This document shows, in pieces, positions 21,770 through 26,418 of a DNA stretch of 26,418 nucleotides. Source of the stretch: Galbitalea sp036491035. GTDB lineage: Bacteria; Actinomycetota; Actinomycetes; Actinomycetales; Microbacteriaceae. The DNA lies in NCBI GenBank assembly GCA_036491035.1, contig DASXCU010000128.1, positions 1-26,418 of the forward strand, in the 5' to 3' direction. Numbering within the stretch: the stretch's first letter is position 1; each line of letters opens with the position of its first letter. The translations under genes and the position numbers were made by a program. The notes beneath the pieces were generated by a model. The model saw only the letters and a program-made list of their open reading frames with translations, was not told the origin of the DNA and did not search any database.

Positions 21770-22686
21770 CCCGTCACTTCCTGCGCGACGATGACCTGAC
21801 CACGGCGGAGCAACTCGAGATCTTCGACCTCGCCGAGCAACTGAAGAAGGACCGGTTCGGCACCAAGCCGCTCGCTGGGCCGCAGACCGTGGCGGTCATC
21901 TTCGACAAGTCGTCGACGCGCACGCGGGTGAGCTTCGCGGTCGGGATTGCCGACCTGGGCGGGAGCCCGCTGATCATCTCGACCGCCAACAGCCAGCTGG
22001 GGGGCAAGGAGACCGCGGCCGACACCGCTCGCGTACTGGAGCGCCAGGTCGCCGCGATCGTCTGGCGCACGTACGCGCAGGCGGGACTCGAGGAGATGGC
22101 GGAGGGAACCAGCGTGCCCGTCATCAACGCCCTCAGCGACGACTTCCACCCCTGCCAGCTACTGGCCGATCTCCTCACCATCCGTGAGCACCGCGGCGAG
22201 CTGAAGGGTCTCACGATCACGTTCCTCGGCGACGGACGAAGCAACATGGCCCAGTCCTATGTCCTCGCCTGCGCGACCGCCGGTATCCATATCCGCATCG
22301 CGTCCCCGGCCGACTATGCACCGGACGCGGCCGTCGTCTCGGACGCGGATGCCATCGCAGCCCGGAGCGGCGGCTCGGTCACGCTGTTCACGGATCCGCT
22401 CGAAGCTGTGGCCGGGGTCGACGTTGTCGTGACCGACACCTGGGTGTCGATGGGCAAGGAAGACGAGAAGGCCGAACGCCTGCGCAGCTTCGGCCTCTAC
22501 CAGGTGAACGCCGAACTGATGGCACTCGCGAAGCCCGACGCGCTCTTCCTGCACTGCCTGCCCGCGGACCGCGGATTCGAGGTCACGGCCGAGGTCATCG
22601 ACGGACCGCAGAGCGTGATCTGGGACGAGGCGGAGAACCGTCTCCACGCCCAGAAGGCGCTTCTCGTCTGGCTGCTGGAGCACTGA
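21766..22686 (+). CDS. argF: Ornithine carbamoyltransferase
   Basis: A 306-aa transcarbamylase that forms citrulline from ornithine and carbamoyl phosphate. The carbamoyl-phosphate loop is STRTR at residues 50-54 (FDKSSTRTRVSF). FHPCQLLADLLTI is the second phosphate-binding region, and H263-C264-L265-P266 the ornithine-side motif. The residues after it read ADRGFEV instead of the common AHRGEEV. FLGDGRSNMAQSYV supplies the second-domain strand. The ATG overlaps the argD stop by 4 bp. After its stop a 41 bp gap leads straight to argG; the arginine repressor gene found here in some actinobacteria is missing. Confidence 0.96.
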   Translation: MTRHFLRDDDLTTAEQLEIFDLAEQLKKDRFGTKPLAGPQTVAVIFDKSSTRTRVSFAVGIADLGGSPLIISTANSQLGGKETAADTARVLERQVAAIVWRTYAQAGLEEMAEGTSVPVINALSDDFHPCQLLADLLTIREHRGELKGLTITFLGDGRSNMAQSYVLACATAGIHIRIASPADYAPDAAVVSDADAIAARSGGSVTLFTDPLEAVAGVDVVVTDTWVSMGKEDEKAERLRSFGLYQVNAELMALAKPDALFLHCLPADRGFEVTAEVIDGPQSVIWDEAENRLHAQKALLVWLLEH

Positions 22687-22697
22687 CCCCCCACCCC

Positions 22698-22703
22698 TAA
22701 ACT
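22698..22703 (+). promoter_or_regulatory. Candidate -10 box for argG
   Basis: TAAACT fits TAnnnT and lies in the 41 bp argF-argG gap, 24 nt before the argG ATG. The ATG is preceded by a good AAGGAG ribosome site. This is the only break in the arg operon larger than a few bases, so separate expression of argGH is possible. No clear -35 is visible. Confidence 0.4.
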
Positions 22704-22727
22704 TTCAATCGAACAACAAGGAGAAAC

Positions 22728-23927
22728 ATGACAGAGCGCGTTGTCCTCGCCTACTCGGGCGGACTCGACACCTCGGTTGGCATTGGCTGGCTGCACGCTG
22801 CGACGGGCAAGGATGTCGTCGCCCTCGCGGTCGACGTCGGCCAGGGCGGCGAGGATATGGAGGACATCCGCCAGCGCGCGCTCGACTGCGGCGCCGTCGA
22901 GGCGGTCGTGGTCGACGCAAAGGACGAGTTCGCGAGCGACTACCTGATGCCCGCCCTGAAGGCGAACGCCCTGTACCAGAAGCGGTATCCGCTGGTCTCG
23001 GCGCTCAGCCGTCCGGTCATCGCCAAGCACCTCGCTCGTGTCGCACTCGAGATGGGCGCCGATTCGGTGGCCCACGGATGCACGGGTAAGGGGAATGACC
23101 AGGTTCGCTTCGAATCCGCGGTTGCCGCGCTCGCGCCCGGGTTGAAGAGCATCGCTCCCGTGCGCGACCTTGCCCTCACCCGGGACAAAGCGATCCTCTA
23201 CGCCAACGAACACAACCTGCCCATCCGGCAGAGCGCCGCGAACCCGTATTCGATCGACAAGAACGTCTGGGGACGCGCCGTCGAGACGGGCTTCCTCGAG
23301 GATCCATGGAACGCGCCCATCGAGGATCTCTACGAGTACACCCAGGACCCGGATGTCCCGCGCGATGCCGACGAGATCACGATCACCTTCACCGCCGGCA
23401 TCCCGACCGCGATTGACGGCGTCCAGCTCAGCCCGCTCCAGATCGTCGAGAAGATGAATGAGCTCGCGGGCAAGCACGGCGTCGGCCGAATCGACGTCGT
23501 CGAGGATCGACTCGTCGGTATCAAGAGCCGCGAGGTCTACGAAGCACCGGGCGCGATCGCGTTGATCGCGGCGCACGAGGAGCTCGAGAGCCTGACACTC
23601 GAACGCGACCTCGGCCGCTACAAGCGAGGCGTCGAGTCCGAGTGGGCGAACCTCGTCTACGACGGACTCTGGTATTCGGGACTCAAGCGCTCGCTGGATG
23701 TCTTCATCGACGACACGCAGAAGTACGTCTCCGGCGACATCCGCCTGAAGCTGCACGGCGGTCGCGCCGTGGTCACCGGGCGCAAGAGCGAGCAGAGCCT
23801 GTACGACTTCAGCCTCGCCACCTACGACACCGGGGACACGTTCGACCAGTCGCTGTCGAAGGGGTTCATTGAGATCTGGTCGCTCCCATCGAAGATTTCT
23901 GCTCGCCGCGACCTGCAGGGCAAGTAG
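22728..23927 (+). CDS. argG: Argininosuccinate synthase
   Basis: A 399-aa ATP-dependent ligase that joins citrulline and aspartate. The nucleotide loop is AYSGGLDTS (residues 8-16), at the N-terminus as in all members. VALAVDVGQGGEDMEDIRQRA, AHGCTGKGNDQVRFE (substrate and ATP contacts) and IRQSAANPYSIDKNVWGRAVETGFLEDPWNAP follow in the usual order. The length fits the roughly 400-aa bacterial type I enzymes. The start ATG has AAGGAG 7 nt upstream, the strongest ribosome site of the arg cluster. argH follows after 4 bp. Confidence 0.98.
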   Translation: MTERVVLAYSGGLDTSVGIGWLHAATGKDVVALAVDVGQGGEDMEDIRQRALDCGAVEAVVVDAKDEFASDYLMPALKANALYQKRYPLVSALSRPVIAKHLARVALEMGADSVAHGCTGKGNDQVRFESAVAALAPGLKSIAPVRDLALTRDKAILYANEHNLPIRQSAANPYSIDKNVWGRAVETGFLEDPWNAPIEDLYEYTQDPDVPRDADEITITFTAGIPTAIDGVQLSPLQIVEKMNELAGKHGVGRIDVVEDRLVGIKSREVYEAPGAIALIAAHEELESLTLERDLGRYKRGVESEWANLVYDGLWYSGLKRSLDVFIDDTQKYVSGDIRLKLHGGRAVVTGRKSEQSLYDFSLATYDTGDTFDQSLSKGFIEIWSLPSKISARRDLQGK

Positions 23928-23931
23928 GACC

Positions 23932-25359
23932 TTGAGCGCGCCGAAATCAGGTGGCAGCAACGAGGGCTCCCTCTGGGGCGCCCGCTTTGCCGACGGTCCT
24001 TCGCCTGAGTTGGCGGCGCTCAGCCGCTCGACCCACTTCGACTGGCAGCTCTATCCCTACGACCTGGCCGGTTCGCGGGCGCACGCGCGGGCGCTTGCGA
24101 AGGGCGGCTACCTGACGCCGCCCGAGCTGGAGGGGATGATCGATGCCCTCGATGCCCTGGAGCGGAAGATCGAGGCGGGGGAGTTCGTCCCGCTCGACTC
24201 GGATGAGGATGTCCACTTCGCGCTGGAGCGGGGTCTCGTGGACGTCGCCGGCCCAGAACTCGGCGGCAAGCTTCGCGCTGGCCGGAGTCGCAACGATCAG
24301 ATCGCCACGCTCATCCGCCTGTACCTGCTCGACCATTCGGCGCGTATCAGCCGCCTGGTGGTCGAATTGATCGACACGATCGCGGCGCAGGCCGACGCGG
24401 CAGGCACGGCGCCGATGCCGGGGCGCACGCACATGCAGCACGCGCAGCCGATCCTGCTCGCGCACCACCTGCTCGCGTACGCGTGGCCGCTCGTTCGCGG
24501 GCTCGAGCGACTTCGCGACTGGCGCGTGCGCGCATCCGTATCGCCCTACGGCGGGGGAGCGCTGGCGGGCAACGGTTTCGGCCTCGACGTCCAGCTCGTG
24601 GCGACAGAGCTCGGCCTCGGTGCGCCGAGCGAGAACTCGCTTGACGCTACAGCGAGCAGGGATGTCGTCGCCGAGTTCCTCTTCGTCGCGGCGCAGCTCG
24701 GCATCGATCTCTCGCGGTTCGCCGAGGACATCATCCTGTGGGCGACGAAGGAGTTCGACTTCGTTCGGCTCCACGACTCCTTCTCGACCGGGTCCTCGAT
24801 CATGCCGCAGAAGAAGAACCCCGACATCGCGGAACTGGCACGCGGCAAGTCCGGTCGACTGATCGGCAACCTGACCGGCCTGCTCGCGACGCTCAAGGGC
24901 CTGCCGCTGGCGTACGATCGCGATCTGCAGGAAGACAAGGAGCCGGCCTTCGACTCGGTGACGACGCTCGAGGTGCTGCTGCCGGCCTTCACCGGCATGG
25001 TGTCCACGCTCGCGTTCAACACTGAGCGAATGGCCGAGCTCGCCCCAGCCGGTTTCGCACTGGCGACGGATGTCGCGGACTGGCTCGTCCGTGAGGGTGT
25101 CCCGTTCCGGGACGCGCACGAGATCAGCGGCGCACTCGTGCGCTTCTGCGAAGAGCACGGGCTCGCGCTCGACGAGCCGACGGACGAGCAGTACCTCTCC
25201 GTCTCACCCCGATTGACGGCGGGCGTTCGCGCATCCCTTACTGTTGAGGCATCGCTGGGCGTCCGGTCGAGCCCCGGAGGCACCGCACCCGACCGCGTAG
25301 CGGAACAGCTCACCGCACTCACCCGCCGAGTGCGCGACCTCGAGAAGGCATCGCAATGA
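23932..25359 (+). CDS. argH: Argininosuccinate lyase
   Basis: A 475-aa lyase of the fumarase/aspartase superfamily; it splits argininosuccinate into arginine and fumarate, ending the pathway. The signature GSSIMPQKKNPD carries the catalytic serine (S288 or S289). Other conserved parts: LWGARFADGPSPELAALSRSTHFDWQLYPYDLAGSRAHARAL at the N-terminus, AGRSRNDQIAT, and PGRTHMQHAQPI. The start was set at TTG 23932, five bases after the argG stop and preceded by AGGA, because no ATG or GTG occurs in frame before the conserved region and the frame further up lies within argG. The TTG start and the short 2-nt spacing suggest coupling to argG. Confidence 0.95.
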   Translation: MSAPKSGGSNEGSLWGARFADGPSPELAALSRSTHFDWQLYPYDLAGSRAHARALAKGGYLTPPELEGMIDALDALERKIEAGEFVPLDSDEDVHFALERGLVDVAGPELGGKLRAGRSRNDQIATLIRLYLLDHSARISRLVVELIDTIAAQADAAGTAPMPGRTHMQHAQPILLAHHLLAYAWPLVRGLERLRDWRVRASVSPYGGGALAGNGFGLDVQLVATELGLGAPSENSLDATASRDVVAEFLFVAAQLGIDLSRFAEDIILWATKEFDFVRLHDSFSTGSSIMPQKKNPDIAELARGKSGRLIGNLTGLLATLKGLPLAYDRDLQEDKEPAFDSVTTLEVLLPAFTGMVSTLAFNTERMAELAPAGFALATDVADWLVREGVPFRDAHEISGALVRFCEEHGLALDEPTDEQYLSVSPRLTAGVRASLTVEASLGVRSSPGGTAPDRVAEQLTALTRRVRDLEKASQ

Positions 25360-25496
25360 CCCTGCAGAAAGACCAGCCCAAGCCAGAAGAGAACCGCACC
25401 CAGAAGATCGTGAAGTGGTCGGTGATCGGTGTCGCCGCCGCGCTTCTGGTCGCCGCGATCATCCTGCTCATCGTGAGCGGCGCCCGGTTCTTCTAA
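25356..25496 (+). CDS. 46-residue single-pass membrane peptide
   Basis: A small gene whose ATG overlaps the argH stop (ATGA, 25356-25359) and ends in TAA at 25494. The first 20 residues are polar and charged (MTLQKDQPKPEENRTQKIVK); residues 21-41 form one strongly hydrophobic helix (WSVIGVAAALLVAAIILLIVS); GARFF closes it. This pattern predicts a bitopic membrane peptide. The overlap, in-frame stop and clean topology argue for a real gene, although it is short. No family is recognised, and the link to arginine synthesis is only by position. It ends 8 bp before the glycosylase gene. Confidence 0.65.
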   Translation: MTLQKDQPKPEENRTQKIVKWSVIGVAAALLVAAIILLIVSGARFF

Positions 25497-25504
25497 CGGC
25501 ACCC

Positions 25505-26113
25505 GTGTTCGACCGCGAGTTCCTGTCGCGTCCCTCCGTTGAGGTGGCGCCCCTCCTCCTCGGAGCGATCGTGCACGGCAGGGGAGTGAGCGTTCGCCTC
25601 ACCGAGGTCGAGGCGTATCTGGGCGAGATCGATCCGGGATCGCACGCCTTCCGCGGAGAGACGCCGCGCAACCGGGTGATGTATGGCGAGCCGGGCCACC
25701 TCTATACCTACTTCACATACGGGATGCACGTGTGCGCGAACGTCGTAACTTCGCCGTCGGGCACGGCGACGGCCGTCCTTCTCCGTGCGGGCGAGGTCGT
25801 CGAGGGGCTCGAGCTCGCGCGCGAGCGACGAACCACCAGTCGATTGGATGCCGACCTCGCACGCGGTCCCGCCCGGCTGGTGGTGGCGCTCGGTATTGTG
25901 CTGGGCGACAACGGCCTGGACCTCGAATCGGGGGACGTGGCGCTCGAACTGACGGCTGCGCGACCCGCTTTCGAGCAGGGGCCACGCACTGGTGTCTCCG
26001 GCGCCGGTGGCACGAACGACTACCCGTGGCGGTTCTGGATCCCGGGAGATCCGACGGTGTCGCCGTACAAGGCCTCGCAACCGAAGAGGCGCACGCGCTC
26101 GGCTACCCTGTAG
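25505..26113 (+). CDS. mpg: 3-methyladenine DNA glycosylase, AAG/Mpg type
   Basis: A 202-aa base-excision repair glycosylase of the alkyladenine (AAG) family, which removes 3-methyladenine and related alkylated purines. The GTG start at 25505 puts the family N-terminus (FDREFLSRPSVEVAPLLLG) right after it. Core segments: VRLTEVEAYLGEIDPGSHAFRG, with the general-base glutamate E34 or E36; TPRNRVMYGEPGHLYTYFTYGMHVCANVV, with the DNA-intercalating tyrosine region; VLLRAGEVVEGLELARERR; ARGPARLVVALGI; and a C-terminal RFWIPGDPTVSPYK. Length fits the family (190-210). There is no signal peptide. The two upstream frames end 8 bp before it, and tyrS follows after 3 bp. Confidence 0.95.
   Translation: MFDREFLSRPSVEVAPLLLGAIVHGRGVSVRLTEVEAYLGEIDPGSHAFRGETPRNRVMYGEPGHLYTYFTYGMHVCANVVTSPSGTATAVLLRAGEVVEGLELARERRTTSRLDADLARGPARLVVALGIVLGDNGLDLESGDVALELTAARPAFEQGPRTGVSGAGGTNDYPWRFWIPGDPTVSPYKASQPKRRTRSATL
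26104..26109 (+). promoter_or_regulatory. Candidate -10 box for leaderless tyrS
   Basis: TACCCT fits TAnnnT and ends 7 nt before the GTG at 26117. It lies within the last codons of mpg. No ribosome site precedes the tyrS start, so a leaderless transcript is plausible. A second GTG nine bases downstream is an alternative start. Confidence 0.4.
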
Positions 26114-26116
26114 ATC

Positions 26117-26418
26117 GTGCCAGCCGTGACATCCGAGATCCTCAAGCAGCAGAGCAACGACCCGACGTTCGCCAACATCTGGGCGGAGTTCGAGTGGCGC
26201 GGGCTCGTTTCCGTGTCCACCAACGCCGAGGAGCTCGAGGCGCTGGTGGCGGGCGATCCGATCACGTATTACTGCGGATTCGACCCGACGGCACCCAGCC
26301 TGCACCTCGGCAACCTCGTGCAGCTCATCCTCATGCGCCGACTGCAGCTCGCCGGCCACAAACCACTCGGCCTGGTCGGCGGGTCCACGGGACTCATCGG
26401 CGACCCGCGTCCGAGCGC
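26117..26418 (+). CDS. tyrS: Tyrosyl-tRNA synthetase, 5' part
   Basis: The first 100 codons of a class I TyrRS, which charges tRNA-Tyr; the gene runs off the window. After SNDPTFANIWAEFEWRGLVSVSTNAEELEALV comes the tyrosine-binding and ATP-binding start YYCGFDPTAPSLHLGNLVQL, in which HLGN is the class I HIGH motif in the form usual for bacterial TyrRS. LVGGSTGLIGDP follows, also diagnostic. The KMSKS loop and S4-like C-terminus lie outside. Starts at GTG 26117 or GTG 26126; the first is preferred because a TACCCT box sits 7 nt upstream. Confidence 0.95.
   Translation, partial: MPAVTSEILKQQSNDPTFANIWAEFEWRGLVSVSTNAEELEALVAGDPITYYCGFDPTAPSLHLGNLVQLILMRRLQLAGHKPLGLVGGSTGLIGDPRPS

Noticed and set aside
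24546..25502. 318-codon minus-strand frame over argH
   Set aside because: It is antisense to the argH catalytic region; Ser-rich translation typical of shadow frames.
1..26418. CRISPR array, tRNA, rRNA, insertion sequence, phage or defence genes
   Set aside because: No spaced direct repeats, no tRNA-like GTTCRANNC arms, no transposase or integrase and no defence-type gene were seen; every large open region is a recognised housekeeping gene.

Overview
The window looks like an ordinary, gene-dense piece of chromosome from a high-GC actinobacterium, most likely of the family Microbacteriaceae. The pointers are high GC content with G/C-ending codons, many 1-8 bp gene overlaps, frequent GTG starts, a PriA-type HisA, a lexA gene divergent from a small LysM gene, and the order hisCBHA - SseB-like - HAD - (DUF1844) - infC-rpmI-rplT - rRNA methylase - pheST - argCJBDFGH - tyrS. 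No plasmid, phage, transposon, CRISPR, tRNA or rRNA is visible. The taxonomic call is inference from gene content.

Layout. Bases 1-2783: the 3' end of metF overlapping metE (last steps of methionine synthesis), followed by a nested inverted-repeat cluster. Bases 2907-4247 (minus): a LysE/RhtB-type exporter downstream of lexA. Bases 4248-4551: a divergent SOS control region with LexA-box-like sites; on its right is a small membrane-anchored LysM protein (4552-4950), a candidate SOS cell-division inhibitor. Bases 5013-9662: hisC-hisB-hisH-priA, then an SseB-like protein and a Cof-type HAD phosphatase, nearly all overlapping. Bases 9666-10013 (minus): a DUF1844 protein. Bases 10252-11717: the translation operon infC-rpmI-rplT, with a structured leader, a non-canonical ATC start on infC and a strong hairpin terminator. 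Bases 11800-12600: a SpoU/TrmH-type RNA methylase, convergent with a minus-strand NAD-dependent epimerase-like gene (12597-13562). Bases 13585-17146: pheS-pheT. Bases 17147-17491: a 345 bp gap with strong secondary structure. Bases 17492-25359: the arginine pathway argC-argJ-argB-argD-argF-argG-argH, with stop/start overlaps from argC to argF. Bases 25356-26418: an unannotated 46-residue membrane peptide gene, a 3-methyladenine DNA glycosylase and the start of tyrS.

Functionally the window combines histidine, arginine and methionine biosynthesis with translation genes (IF3, L35, L20, PheRS, TyrRS) and DNA-damage functions (LexA, its LysM neighbour, Mpg). The most interesting signals are regulatory: (1) an infC leader in which a 9-nt segment is perfectly complementary to the Shine-Dalgarno region ahead of an ATC start; (2) a LexA-box overlapping a good promoter for the LysM gene; (3) a roughly 90-nt near-continuous hairpin between pheT and argC; (4) a family of apparently leaderless starts with a TAnnnT box 6-8 nt before the start codon; and (5) marked over-representation of the word CGGATGC/GCATCCG (32 copies counted by eye). 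I see no clearly new multi-gene system.
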